A stretch of DNA of 64,000 bases from Lunularia cruciata (GCA_948567375.1 OX419762.1:439001-503000), one strand, 5' to 3'. Counted from the stretch's first letter, positions 34,341 to 47,786 are shown. The notes: generated by a model from the letters alone, not told the origin. A program made the numbers and translations.

Positions 34341-34900
34341 ATAAAAATGCTAGAATCATGAAACACTTTAGATCTTGGAGCAAACCAACACAATGGACAA
34401 TTCATCTCTAATACCTTGATGGCACAAAATTCATGATTGTCATCATCCATCCATAAATAAATGCTAGAGTAATTGAAACACTTTAGATCTTGGAGTAGAC
34501 CAACACATAGAAATTTGAACTCCTCAATCTTGCTCCTATAAATACCCTAGAGAAATCTGTGGACTCTTTACTTTACAAGCCTAAAGCCTTGACACTCTTG
34601 CCAAGAAGCTTTGAAAAGAGTTGTGACACTTCATTATTGAGAAGTAGTTATAGGCTTGCAAATTGAGTTGTGCCAAAAATCTCAAGAAATCAGCAAGACA
34701 CTTAGAGTGCTATGCAAGACAAATAATACCTAATTGCCAAATGGTACTTATTTATATGCTAGTGGAGCATTTATGCAATTTTAGCAATGTGGACCCAAAA
34801 ATGAGGAGACCCATGGAGCAAGCAGGCTATGGAACATTGTGGCCCACAAATTCTACATTCCAATTGATAAGGAGCTCAGCAAAGTACATAGGATAGTGGA
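34340..34900 (+). repeat. Probable R-A 3' LTR region
   Basis: It follows the integrase C-terminus. It contains a direct duplication (34340-34396 and 34451-34508, sharing CACTTTAGATCTTGGAG) and a TATAAATA box at 34537-34544. Neither end is defined, and the match to the fragment at 1-82 was not established. Confidence 0.35.
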
Positions 34901-36300
34901 GGAAATCCAAGTAGATTGAACAATGATTCAATTGCCAATTTCCATAGTTGATATGGAGAGGAAACTCTTTCTTTGATAGAGGAAAATATTTTAGGGTGTT
35001 TTCCCTACCCAAGATCTCAACTAATGTCCCTCTAGCTTGGAGGGAATTTTAGTTAGCATGGATCTCTTATCTAAGCTTTTCTTTTTCAAGCCATCCAAGA
35101 ATATGTCAAGGACCATGCACAAGAATGAGTTCTCCATGGCAATCATAACCTACGTGTCATTGTATTTTGCAAAGAAGAGCTTCCATTGGGTGATTGGAGG
35201 CTAGGGAATGTATCATATTTAAACTTGTCCTTTGTAGATTACATCATCAAAAGCATAGTCCGTAGGAAGGAGTCAGATTATGCACCCATAATCTGTACAA
35301 AACTATAGGAATCTTGCTCTTAGTTCCTTCTCGTGCCCAAAGAAGGGCTGGCAATATAAGGGCTCTTCTACAAGTCCCTTGTCCTATAGTGCACCATAGA
35401 CAAACTCTAGATTACATCACACCCACCAACAATAAGTCCTCTTCCAAAGTCTATTTTGAATTCATGGGGTTGGCAAGTACTCCATTGGTTGTTTGCCTAA
35501 AGTCTCTAGTTTTTGGTTGTCTTGCTTTGCAACTTCCTCCAATTTCTTCTTCTTTGTAGCTTCATAATTAGCATCTTCTTTTACATGGTATGAAATGCAT
35601 GTTTGCTTTGGATCTTGATGTAATATACTTGGCTGAAAGTTGCTCATGATGAAACACCTTGATTTCACTGTTAGATAACTATCCAAATTTGGCATAAGAA
35701 TGGATTGCAAAGGGCACCAAATAATGGGCCCCCTAGTTATTGAATACATGCACCATAAACTATGCCAAGTAATGGAACATGTGAGCACAATAAACCCCCT
35801 TGTCTGCAAACATGTTCTCAAAGGAAAGAACTTGACTAATCAAAAGTAAGTAGTGCATTGGAGTCTAAACAATTTCATTATCACTCTCAGTATATCCTTC
35901 TTGACTAGATCTGAATAATCCAACAAAAACCACCTATTCTTTATAGGTTTGTTTAGGGTTTAGGGTTTAGGGTTTAGGGTTTAGGGCACAAAAACAACAA
36001 AATCTAAAGGTTTGCTCTCTTGGCATATTCATAGAGTGAATCAAGAGTATGTCTCCCATTCTCCCCTATGTCACTACCCAATTTATGTCTATAATGCTCC
36101 TTGGTCTATTGCTTAGGATTTCCTCTCAAGGTGTCTAACTTATGGCTTGCTCTTTTGCAGATCTCTTGCCAATGTGGTAGACCACCATATTCCAATCCCA
36201 TAGCAAGAAGGTAACTCCTCAAGTAGCTTGTAATGTGCAAAAGATTTTTCTTTATGCACCTAAAGGGTGCAAGTGACAAAGTCCTAATGAGTAAACTAAG
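34901..36300. other. Unassigned intergenic stretch
   Basis: Short frames occur on both strands (for example 35821-35462 minus, Lys-rich near its C-terminus) without any family motif. Apart from the telomere-like repeat at 35952, nothing was recognised. Confidence 0.4.
35952..35986 (+). repeat. Interstitial telomere-like repeat (TTTAGGG)5
   Basis: Five perfect tandem copies of the plant telomere unit TTTAGGG, flanked by unrelated sequence. Confidence 0.95.
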
Positions 36301-38890
36301 GGGAGGTGGGTGATTCCCACCTTGATTAGAGGGAGAGGAGATTCAAGAGTATTAATGGTAATAGGGAGGCTATCAACCCTCAACCAATTTGGGAACACCC
36401 TCAAGTTCACTCTTCTCAGAAATTTCTAGAGGAATTGGCTTGCTATAGTCTAGGTGGTAGGGATAAGACCACCTAACTGCTAGGTTAGTACATGTGGAGA
36501 AGAAGAGTATTAATTGTATTTTGAGATCAAACTATATGTAAGTAGGAGATTAGCTCTTTGCACTTTTTGGTTAGCATATAAAAGTTCTAGCCCAAGCACT
36601 CACTTACCCATCAATTCAGTCTAGGTCATTCAATGGAAGAGTATAGGATCAAAAGTTGTGGAAGAAGAGGAATGGATGAGTAACTGCCAGTTCAAGACTG
36701 AATGGCACAAATTTTTGGCAGTTCTGTATTAAGGTCTCATTGAAACCTCTTATGATCAAGATTTGGTGCATGCATTTTCTTTGGTCACAAAATTTCTTTT
36801 GCACACCTAAGTATGAAGTGATGGGAATGTAATACTATGTATGATTGGCATCTTGAATTTTTAGGTTGGCTCCAAATATTAAAGTGGATTGTGAGCTAGC
36901 TCTCAATTTGTTAAAAACTCTCATAGGTTGGCGGCCAATGGTATAAGAATTGCCATTTTGGATGGCTTGCTCCAATTCTCAAGGATGTATAGTGGGAGAA
37001 CCACCTTGATAGTGATACGGTTTTGGTTCAAGATCTGAACTCTGACTAAAATTGAACTACATAGTCCCCAAACAAGAACCCATAACCTATCTCTTCACAC
37101 TACAACACTCCTTATGGAAATATTGATGCCATGCAATTCTACACTATGGTGTTGAGAGTTTTTCCAATCCTCTATCTTGTCCATGCTGTATTTCTCAACT
37201 TGTTGTCTGCTACACATGAACGATCTGATTGGGATTAGGATCGTGGTTTGGCAAGGAGGACTAGTAGTTGGTCATTGAATCAATATGTTGGGTATCTAGA
37301 TTTGATGGGTGGTAGACAACTAAGTTGAAACTAAGTAAGCACCGAGGGCGGTGTTGGGAAGGTCAAACCTACCTTGGTTTTCATTGTTTGGGATTCTAAG
37401 TTTTAGGCATAGAACCTCAAGGAATCTCTAGAGGAAAGGGTTCCTTGGTCCTCTCAAGTCTAGGCTTTGGGATTTTGTTCAAGGAGACACCTTCAATCCA
37501 TGGCAAGGATGGTGCTTTGGATTCCAAAACCAAACCCACATCTCTCAACCAAGTCCTGACCAAATATTGCAAGTTTGCACATGAGTGTAGAAGGGAGTGT
37601 AAGGAATGAAAATTAAAAATCTAGGAAACAAGCTCTATCATTGCATGGCACGGATTAACATACACATATATTATGTAGTTAGGCCAAGAATTTTCCTACA
37701 TCTACAAGTACACTAGTTTAGACATTAGGGTACTTTATCACACTATTAAAAATGAACCAATGTGCTCATATGAGTTCTCATCATGCTCAGCAAGACCCTA
37801 GTTGGGGGAACTACCCCTAGATCCCATCTATGAAGCCTATGAAAGGGTACATGAACTAAAGATTCCAATCAGACTCCACACTTAACAAGGAGTGTAGCAT
37901 TTGTGCTAAAGTGGGAAGAATAAGAGAAAAAAAGGTTGTGTTAGAGTCCATTAAATGATCCAAACTCATAGATAAAGATCAAGGGCATAAGATAGGAGAA
38001 TTTATGCAACAATTGATTCTTAGATTCAGTTCAAGGAGGGGAAAGTGATTGCCAACCAGCTGGGCGGGTGGATGGTAAGAAGACCTCATACTAGTGGTTG
38101 TTGGAAAACTAGATTGTAGCTCAAGGTAGTCTAGGGAGTCACTCCATCTTTGTAAGGGCAAAGATAATTTGACCAAACCAACAAAAATTGAAATCCTCAC
38201 TAAGGAATTAGTAGTGCAGCCATGGTTGATGTTATAGGTTCTCTAGTTGGTAGTCAAGGAGATGTTGGTAGTTAATATTGTCTTTCTTCTTCTTCTCTTG
38301 TTTGTATTCTTAGTGTAGTAACCTTGTTTATGTATGGTGTGACTTTGTTGTAGTAAAAACCTTTTAGATAGGAAGTTTGGGGGGAGTTTTAGTGACACTT
38401 GGACCAAAACTAGAAGGAGTTAGGAGATTTTATTGATGACTTGGGGTGGTAATATGATAATGTTGGTCTGCATGTTTTTTTAGGCATATACCTTTCTGAG
38501 CATGAAAAACATTAATCAAGTAACTCTTGTTTCATCAAACTCTTAAAAGAAGCATCAGTGCTTTATGGGACATGTTTTCTCTTCAAGAACAAGTAAGGAA
38601 TTGAGTGCAAACCGCAACCAAACCTTAATTCAACTAGACTACATGGTATCTCAAGGAGTACTTTTGTTGCAATAATACATAGATCTTTCACTTCTTTAGG
38701 ACACCAATCAATTCAATTTCGAAGGTAAAATCATAAAGGGAATGACCTTCTTATCCTACCTTGAGCACTTTTTTTAGGTAGTTGATAATACTTCCAAACA
38801 CCTAACCTCCACAAGGAGATTGACATGAAGAGATAATATTGGGTTCCAAACTACATCTCCATAACCTCAAGCTTAATTTCTAAAGGTTGG
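36301..38890 (+). other. Possible R-E LTR and 5' internal region
   Basis: A TATAAAAG box at 36577-36584 lies in LTR-like context (CACTCACTTACCC and GTAAC words downstream), upstream of R-E pol on the same strand. The rest is stop-rich with no recognisable gag or protease. Confidence 0.3.
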
Positions 38891-40570
38891 CATACAATAT
38901 TATGAGTTCTAGTTTTAATAGCGTTGGTATATCCAATGGTTATGTATTGGTTGGAGATGGTGCTACTACAAGTGGTGGTACCATTGAAATAGGTGGTGGA
39001 GTACCATGGTTTAACTGCATGGTAGAGTCCTTCTAGTGCTCAAAGTAGGACTATCAAGGAGTGTGGACTAACAAGCTAAAGAGCTTGTAGGAGTTCTTGA
39101 GGAAGGTTAGAGAAAGCTTGCACTTGCAAAGCAAAGTAGACAATTGCATGAGATGGTTGATTAATTTTGATGGTTTACTCAAGGAGTTATTGATGCAATG
39201 CCATCTAGTTCTAGTATGGGATATTAGATAGAAAGCTAAGATGTAGATAACATGATGTTATGTTATTACAAGGAACCTCACCAATTGCTGCTAGGAGCAA
39301 CAAGCCAAGTATGCATGGTATTCTTGGTACAAAATAAGTGACTACTAGTGAGAGTGGTCTACTTGGGTACATCCAAGTGAGCAAGGTTTACATGGGATGT
39401 AGTAAGAGGACATGTGGAGCTTCTAGCCAAAGTAGAAAGATTTTTTTACTTTGATTTTATGGACTCTTAGTAGTTGGAGGTATGGTAGTACCTCCCAAGG
39501 TCTTAGTGTACCATTTAGATGATGCATCTTCTAGTTCTATAACAATTATAGAGAATACTTGACATCCAAACATTGGACCCAAGCTTACAAGAAGAGAAAG
39601 ATTGAAAGTTTGGAGGTGCTTGAGGAACTACACAAGTTATTTAGCCTTTAGTACAAAGTATTTAGGTGCTTTGAAGAAACTTGGTATTTTAGATTGATCT
39701 GACTAGTGATACATAAGTCTTTCAATGTCCCTATAGATATAGTGATATAGAAAGAGTCTTGATTTACAGCAAGAGTCAAGATATTTTTGAGGTTGGTTTG
39801 GTAGAGATCTCACATGGAGAGTATGCTTCAACCACAATGATACCAACCAAGAAACATATGCATGGATACTACAAGGATAGGCAAATGTGTAAATATTACC
39901 ATCATATATTCTAGGTTCATACTAATTGGAGTATATTGAGGCTTGAAGTAGTGCTCATCCAACAACATGACAAGGAAAAGGAGTTTGTAATAGTTTATGC
40001 TACTTTTTCTAACAATCAATGGAAGTCAAGTACAATTTATATGAGAAGGAGTGGTTAGCAATAGTGTGGGCAAAATATTATTTTTTATGTTACTTGTTTT
40101 GGAACCCCTTCACTCCTTCACTCTCATCATCAATCATCAACCAGACAAGCTTTTTAGGGAAGCCTGCATGATAGGATCTGATTTTACAAGAGTATAATTT
40201 CATGGTTGCTCATAGACCTAGAGTAATGAACCATGATGTAGATGAGTTGAGTAGAAACCCATGTACCAAGCAACATGATGAGATATGAGTATGTTGGCAT
40301 GGTGAAATGGATGAGTAGATGGTGTTAGGTTGGCATAAATTTGCCTTTTATGTATGTTGATTGGGGCTTTGGTAGTATCTCTATCAATACAAACATTAGA
40401 AGTTGTTGAGTTCTTAGATCTAAAGAGTGGAGATGTAGGTATTGGTCAGTAAAGTATTCATGATGATGTCTTAATGATGGAATATATTTGCATTGGTACT
40501 TTGAGTGGCATAATTAGTGCAAAGGAGAAAGACCATGTCCTTCAAGAAGCCAAGCAATTAGGTGGGAAAG
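38891..40570 (+). pseudogene. R-E pol remnant ending in RNase H
   Basis: Very decayed plus-strand coding. The end is clear: KEKEFVIVYATFSNN (about 39970-40015), then in another frame YNLYEKEWLAIVWAKYYFLC (about 40030-40090), then VAHRPRVMNHDVDELSRNPC (40200-40265). This is the RNase H finish of a Ty3 element. G5 follows at 40571 and integrase resumes at 45005. Confidence 0.65.
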
Positions 40571-40960
40571 TGTGGTGCCCACATTTTTTGTTTTTTGCTG
40601 TTTATTAGTATTTAAGGGAAGAAGTAAGCATTGAAAGCCAAATTATGGAAAATGAATGGACGGAAGTGACTTCAGAGGACATCCAAAGAAGGCGACATAG
40701 GATCCAATGATGGAGGTACTCAAAAGAAGGGTATGGCAGAAAAAAGTCCGAAGAGCACCATCTTTGGGTTGAAAGGCACAGGTGATACAAAGACCGTCTA
40801 ACAACCTTGGTACGTGGCAAGAAAGTACACTTCAAGAAATGGCAGAGGCAGAAGAAGCATGTCTTGACAGTGACCGGACATCAACACGCAAGAGAGGGGA
40901 AGTTGAATTTGAAATTGACTGAAGAATGACTGCAATTTGGGGTAATATAAGATTGCAATT

Positions 40961-43454
40961 ATGCAGGGACAAGTTGAATATGCCAAGTAAATTCCAATTC
41001 CTTTGAGTAGTCGTCTTGCAATAATGCATGTCCAGAAGCAAATTGAGAGTGAAATTTTCCAAAATCCAGAAGGGGTTAGAGTGTCTCGTCGAGGAGAGGG
41101 CATTGTCTTTCAATGTTGTGGAATGCAAGAGCAGATCATGGCAAAGAAGGTCACAAATGCACTGGTGGTGCGGAGTTTGGCAATTCGTAGGTTAGATGTA
41201 GTAGCCAGAATCGAAGTCTTGAATAGACTTTGTATTATGTTTTTAGCATGGAACTGGAATTTTAGTTTCCCAGGAGTGATGGCAGAGATAGCTGCTAGTA
41301 ATTGTGAGGAGGGTCCCAAAGTTGAAGAGAAGAGAGGAAATCCGGCTTGATGGACAAAGTTGGATTGGAGGTTAGTATTGGGGAGGAAGCAAGAGAGCCA
41401 ACACGGATCACCTTCTATCGGAAGTGTGATGCTGCAAAAGAGACGGCAAAAATTTGAAACTCGTTCTTTGCTCCGAGAACCACAAATGGCTACAAGGTGG
41501 AGTCCTATCGGGATCCGATTAGGAGAATTATCATGAGGGCGATGATGGCCATGTTCAAGCCAAAATGAATGACGTATGTGAACATGCAGCAAGCGGTCTT
41601 CTTCCACCAGATGTTTGCAGGAGTTAAGGTGAATTGGGCAAAGTGTTTTCACCACCAAACAAGGCAGATGGTGATCAATTGGCGAACAGGTTCTCCTCCT
41701 CATTATTTTGCACCATTTGCAGTGCATTTCTACTTCAGGTTGAACTTGCTGACAATAGAGAAATGGCATTGCATGGTGTTCCATTTTCATCCTGACTTAA
41801 GACGAGAAGTGGACGAAGAAGAGCGATAGTATATGATACACCTGCGAGCCAATGACGATCATTTCTTGAAGACCGGACAGTTGCCTTCCGTTCAAAGGAA
41901 GACTCAAAGACTGGTTGTGCAAAATAAGAAGATGGTGAGAGAAGCATCATTGGAATCAGAGTCTGAAGAAGAAACCAAGTCGCAAGAGGAGGAATCCAAA
42001 GAAGATGAACTCACCTTAAAAAGTGAGGAGTCTGGAAGTGATAGTGAGGGGGAACCTGAGGTTCAGCAATTGGTGGCGGTTAGTGAAGCTTGTCATATGA
42101 TGATTGACAGAGTACCCAAAACAATGAGTCATTGTGTAGCCATGGTGGTGAATAAGCAGAGACCAGAGGAAAAGGAGGAGTATCCTGTGGGGCCGAGTTC
42201 AATCGGTAAAGAAGAAGAAAGTTCAGATGCGGTGTCTCTGAAGATACAAAGATCGCAACTTTGGATGAAGGAGCCAATGAAGGAGGCGAAGACTAAAGAC
42301 AAAGATGGCGATGAAGATAAAGAAAGCTTTGGTGGGATATCATATCTGACAAAAGTGGTCACCCAGTTGTTGGAGCTGTTAAAGGAGCATCGGAATGTAA
42401 TTCCCCAAGATTGTAGGAAGGAGATGAATGAGTTGCAGGTGGTGAAGCATCTGTTGAGTGAAGTGAAGGGGTTGTAGGAGCAACAAGTCCAAAGAAATGA
42501 AGAAATTGAAGAACTTTGGAGGGATGAAGTCTTGAAGAAGAAGACTTTCAAGATGTTACAAGGAGTTGCGAGTCAAAAGAGAAAGAACTGTAGAGGCAAG
42601 CTGGAGAATTGAAGGAGCAAGCAATGTGGCTAAGCAAAATGGAGGAGGAAGTGAGTGATGTGCGCATCGAGAATATTCATTTGAAGGCGACGGCAACAAT
42701 AATGGAGCAGGAGTTGGACAGCTTGAAGAAGAGTGCAGCGGGGAAGGATCAAGCATGGCAGAGGGAGTTAGCAGCCAAGCAGGAAGAAGAAGAACGATTA
42801 TGAGAGCTACTCAGAAGTGCTGAGTTATAGAGTACATAGTATGCGGAGGAGAAGAAGATGCTTGCTACAGAGTACAAAGATGAGCTGAAGATGTATCATG
42901 AAGAGTTGAAGGTAGAGTGCTCTTGAGGATATGAGTCAGAATCAGTAGGAGAAGTTGCGGGGAAGTTGAGAGCAATCTACATGGAGGCTGAAGGGAGATT
43001 GGAAGAAGCCCGTCTACATGAGTTGAAGTTGCTTGTGCAGGAAACTCGGAAGAGAAAAGCCAAAGATGTGGACATGAACACGTTGATGATTTGATTGAGG
43101 GAGCGTGTAGACCAAAAGATGTTAGAAGTAGAAGAAAATGTTAGTCTCAGATTAGATTTAGTCAAATCAGAGTTAGAGAAAATTAGGAATAGTGTGACCG
43201 CGGGGAGGAAGTCAGATGTCACAAAAGTAGGAACTCAGGTGTCATCGGACTTGTTATTTGATACATTGGAGAAGAGTAGTTTAGGAGATAAAGAGTTAGA
43301 TAAGTCACTCCTTAGTGCAATTGTAGTTCCTAATGTAGAAGTAGTAGAATTAGTGAGGGAATTGGTAGAATTAGCTATACCCGAAGAAGGAGAAGTACTA
43401 GGAAGATCACCGGGTTTGGAAGCCGATGATGAAGTAAACATCAGATCGGGGTAA
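40961..43454 (+). pseudogene. G5-encoded giant-LTR protein
   Basis: Pieces at 41003-41350 (SEIFQNPEGVRVS, RLDVVARIEVLNRL), 41569-41829 (MQQAVFFHQMFAG, PPHYFAPFAVHFYFRL), 41833-42477 (acidic SESEEETKSQEEE, then ELLKEHRNVI), 42609-42803 and 43095-43454 (end DDEVNIRSG) preserve the family order. NPA-stop-WT at 41348 is CGA to TGA, at the same codon as in G3. A TATA-like AATATAAG lies about 17 bp upstream of the first ATG. Confidence 0.75.
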
Positions 43455-43933
43455 GAAATAGTTTTGAGATAGGAAGAGGCAGATATGAAGAGATGAATTG
43501 TCAATTTGGATCTGCAGGTAGGAAGAGATGTTAGGGAAGCGGTGCATAGGTAGGAAGAATTGCAGTTTGCTTCAGTATTTAAGGGGAGCATTTGCAATCT
43601 CATGTTGTTCAGTATTCAAATTTCTGAAGATAGATAAAGCGAAGTGCTGTTTTCAATGCTCGTCGCTTGAGCTTAATTCCGATTGTCAATTCTGTGTGTG
43701 TGTTTGTGATTGTGTGGAGAATTCCAAAGTGCAAGTTAGTGTGACTATGGATGTTGGATTCTACAGCCTTGATCTTCATTCTATGTGTTTGATCTTGAGT
43801 GAAGTGTATCAGAGCAATGCCTTGACAAATCTGAGAAGAATTGTAGTGTTGGTAGTATTCTGCATTTGTGAGTGCAGCACAAAGTTGATGTGAAGCAATT
43901 TTGATCGAGGAAGTTGTGCCTTCAGTGGAGGGG

Positions 43934-44674
43934 TGTAATACCAAGAGCTAGCCATATGATCTAGATGTGAAATTTGGTTTGGTAACATCTAGAATGATGT
44001 TATATATGATGGTCAAAATAGATAAGATAGAAGTATCACCAAAAGAGTACTTCTACTAATAGGGCAAAAACCAAAATAGACTTGAGAACCTTACAACCAA
44101 TAGCTAGACATATGATTTAAAGTTGAGAATTGGTTTGGTAACATCTGGAAGGATGTAATACATGATGGACTAAACAGATCAGAAAGAGGTATCACCAAAA
44201 GGGGACTTCTACTAATAGAGTAGGAATTGAAATATGCCTAAAATCTTTGAAGGCAATTTTGGAGGCCTAAACGGATGAATTAGGCCTCGAAAATGTGCAG
44301 AAATTCCCCCCCTCAATGGAGGAGAGGCTGGCCCTCCCTTACTCTGCTTTGTCTTGTCAAGAGCTTTCCAACGGTACCTTACTCATGTGATTTTGAGATT
44401 CCTACAAGAAGATTCCCTAAAAGATTCCCTCCGGTCAAAGCTTGTTTGACCAACCAGATAGGACCTAGACTAGACATGTCACCCATCCAAGTACGTAATC
44501 CAAGGGTGGAGCTTGCTGAAATGTCACCTATCTGTGTCCCTACTCCTATGGTGGAGCTTACTTGATGGAGATCCTCTTTGTCTATATAATAAAGAGAAGG
44601 TGCTCCCTTGGGGCATCAATTGTTTGAGTGTGCAATCTATTTTTTCTCTCTTCTCTTGTCCTCAGAGTATTACA
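43934..44674 (+). repeat. Solo LTR of the R-C family, 741 bp, inside G5
   Basis: Starts TGTAATACCAAGAGC and ends AGAGTATTACA, with a perfect 5-bp target duplication AGGGG (929-933 of the 43-kb block, and 44675-44679). It shares the U3 tandem duplication and TATATAATA box with the R-C LTRs. There is no internal region, so it is a solo LTR left by recombination. It splits the R/U5-like end of G5. Confidence 0.92.
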
Positions 44675-45004
44675 AGGGGTGGAACAAAATTCTAAGGTGA
44701 AATTGTTATTTGCAGTGAAGTGCCGTCTTCGGGAGAATCTGAATCATCACAATCAAGAGTTGTTTGGACAGAATTTGCTATGTTGTGATTATGTGTGTGT
44801 ATTCGTGACAAGTTGTCAAGCTTGTGACCTTGTTATTCTCTTCTGGGTGTAGTTTCTACTTGAGAGATTAAAGAAGAAATCAAGAAGAACTACATTGAGA
44901 CTTTTGACTTTGTATTTGGACATTTCTAAATCGTATCTCTACGGGAACGAACTTTACTTACCTAATTACCGCAAAAGTGATATTTGCCGGGTTGTCACAG
45001 AAAG

Positions 45005-46403
45005 CATATATATTGTTTGGATATGGGAGGATGGTGGAGTTTTAGTAATACTTCTTCCATCTTAGAGGCCACAATTGGTACATCATGCTCATGAGGAACT
45101 AGGATATTTTGGAGTGAAGCAGACATATAGCTTACTCCAAATGTATTATTAGTGGTGCAGTATGAAAACTTATGTGTTATAACTTATTGCCAAATATATG
45201 GTTTGTGAGAAAGTTAGAGCATCATTCAATGCTCTCACACCACAATTACACCCACTATCTATCATGGTGTTGGGTTATTGCTAGAATTTGGACTTTGTTA
45301 AACCTTTGCTGATTATTTTGAGATATCATTAGTATGTTTTGGTTATAGTGGAGCACTTCTCCAAGTGGATTGAGTCGGTGGCATTTCTAAATAAGTCTAA
45401 TGAAAGGATAACTTATTTCTTTCAAGATTGCATTATTAGTCATTTTGGTGCACCAACTTAGGTCTTGATTGATCAAGGTGTAGAGTTATCAAGAGATTTT
45501 CAAGTCTTATGTGACAAGGCCTTGATTATCAATGTACTACATCTTGAGATATCATGAGGCAAATGGTTTGGAAAAGGGAGTTTTTTAAATGGTGAAGAGA
45601 TGATTGCATAAGTATTGTTTGCAAAGAGATCACTTGGGAGATTGGGATCTCCAATTACCTTGGTTGGCTATGGCCTATTGGTTCAACTAACAAGTTTCCT
45701 TAGCATCCTTCTCTCTCTAATTTTTTACTCTAGAGCTGAGATCCAAATTTACCTACAACTATTATCATTATGTTATTATAGTCTTGGACTTAGATGATTT
45801 GGATATCCAAATGAACTCATGTTCTCAATAAGCAAAGATTTTTGGAGAGTGATACCAATGGCTTTTGAGAACTTAGTGATTGCTCATCATAAGGACACCG
45901 TATATTATACCATTATTCAAGGACAAGTTATAGATGCTCAAACTATTAGTTTCATTGAAGTGATTATTTATATCTACAAAGGACCACCAAAAACTCTTCA
46001 GTGAATATATACTACAATATCTTGAGAGTTTATCCTTCTAAATTCTCATATTAGAAAGATGCAATGGTGTTGTGTGGAAGGATTATATGTGCAGCTATAA
46101 GCCATGCCACTTCCCAAACATTGATGGCACAATGGACCCAAGTTTGGCCATTGTAGGGAGAAGCTTGTAGTGTGTGTTATGTGGCTCTACTAGTGGAGTT
46201 GCTATTATGTTGGTGTGTGGTATTTGTTTGAGAGGATAACATTTGGCATGTTTGACTTCTCCCATGGTAGTTCCTCAAGAGCAATGGTTGTGTCCTCAAT
46301 GTTCATGATACCTTTGCTAGTTCACTCCATAGGTGATATGGATTGAAAATAGGCAACTAATGATAGGGTATAATAGCACCTAGCCTTTTGATCTTTGCAC
46401 ACT
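45005..46403 (+). pseudogene. R-E integrase
   Basis: HEELGYFGVKQTYSLLQMYY (45085-45150) gives the first half of the HHCC zinc module. VEHFSKWIESVAF and ISHFGAPT (about 45340-45460) give the first core block, followed by LIDQGVELSRDF in the second Asp region. LPWLAMAYWFN (about 45655) and VPMAFENLVIAHHKDT (45850-45900) match the C-terminal part of Ty3 integrases. Stops are frequent. The remainder to 46403 is non-coding. Confidence 0.65.
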
Positions 46404-47786
46404 TATGACAACCCGACAAATATCACTTTTGCGGTAATCAGGTAAGTAAAGTTTGTTCCCGCAAAGATTAAAGTACAAATTTCCAAATACAAAGTCAAAG
46501 TAACAACTTTAGTTCTTCTTGGTTGAGGCTTTAATCTCTCAAGTAGAAACCACACCCAAAAGAGAGTAATAATTTGCAGTCTCATCACAACAATCTATCA
46601 CACATAATCACAACTCCATCAAATCTTTCCAAACAATCTTGATTGTGATGATTCAGGCTCTCTCAAAAATAGCACTTCATTGCAAAACGACTTCACCTTA
46701 GAATTGTGTTCCACCCCTCCACTGAAGGCACAACTTCCTTGATTGAAATTGCTTCACCTCAACTCTATGCTGCACTCACAAATGCAAAATACTACCAACA
46801 CTACAATTCCTCTTAGATTTATCAAGGCATTGCTTTGATTGCACTTCACTTAGGATCAAACACACAGAGTAAAGATCAAGGCTGCAAAATCCAACATCCA
46901 ACAAGCACACTGACTTGCACTTCAAATTTCTCCACACTCACAAACACAGACACAATGTTGATACTCGGAATTATGCTCAAACGACAAGCATTGAAATCAG
47001 CACTTTGCTTTATCTATTCTTAGAAATTATGAGCACTAAACAACATTTTCTTGTGAATGCCACTCTTAAATAGTGAAGCAAATGACAATACTAATAACTA
47101 TACCATTTCCTAACAACTCTTCTAACCAGCAAATCCAAGATGATAATGCAACTCTTCATATCTGCCTCTTCAAATCTCAAATCTGTTACTAATCCGGTCC
47201 AATGTCTACTTCTTCCTCGACTTTCAAACCCGATCCCGAAGTAACTTCACTCATTATTACTCTATCCTCGGGTTTCACAACTACTAATTCCTCTACCAAT
47301 TCTAACATTTCTCTTTCTTGACCTGCAATTCCACTAGTGGGTAATCCATCTAACTTCTTATCTCCCGACCCACTCTTCTCCAATACCTCTGATGGTAACT
47401 GTGGTGCCCACATTTTTTGTTTTTTTCCAAAATAAAGGAGAAGAAGTGTATAGAGAAGTCGGATTGCGCTTGTATGGCCGAAGAAGACGAAGACAATTGT
47501 CTTCGGGGTGAAACCCAAAGTAAAGTGACTTCGGGTCATAAGGCAAAGTACTCTGAAATGCCGTGTCAGCATACAATACAAAGTAAATTGTCTTCGGCTT
47601 GGAGGGAGCTCAACCCGAGGCAAAGACAGTCTAACAACCTTTTGTCGGGGTGAGAAATTCAAGAAGGGGCCGTTTCAAAATTGGCGGCTCATACGCGTGA
47701 AGGTGTGGTGATAGTGACAGGTGCATGCCGGAGGTGTGATTTCTCGGTAGAAACTCGAAGCGACGGAAGACAAAGAAGTGCAACTC

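Larger units (their letters stand above)
40571..44999 (+). mobile_element. G5: giant LTR-like unit with a nested solo LTR
   Basis: Starts TGTGGTGCCCACATTTTTTG and ends GCCGGGTTGTCACA. The target duplication GAAAG is perfect (40566-40570 and 45000-45004). It spans 4429 bp including the 741-bp R-C-family LTR and its 5-bp duplication, so the unit itself is about 3683 bp. It interrupts R-E between RNase H and integrase. It is the closest relative of G1. Confidence 0.93.

Noticed and set aside
34340-34508. Tandem CACTTTAGATCTTGGAG repeat as a CRISPR-like or minisatellite array
   Set aside because: Only two units; better explained as duplication within a probable LTR.
35462-35821. 119-codon minus-strand ORF
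   Set aside because: No family motif, no promoter or homologous copy in the window; length is within chance for this base composition.
38891-40570. Possible host gene before G5
   Set aside because: The readable end is a Ty3 RNase H and integrase resumes at 45005, so it is a retroelement.
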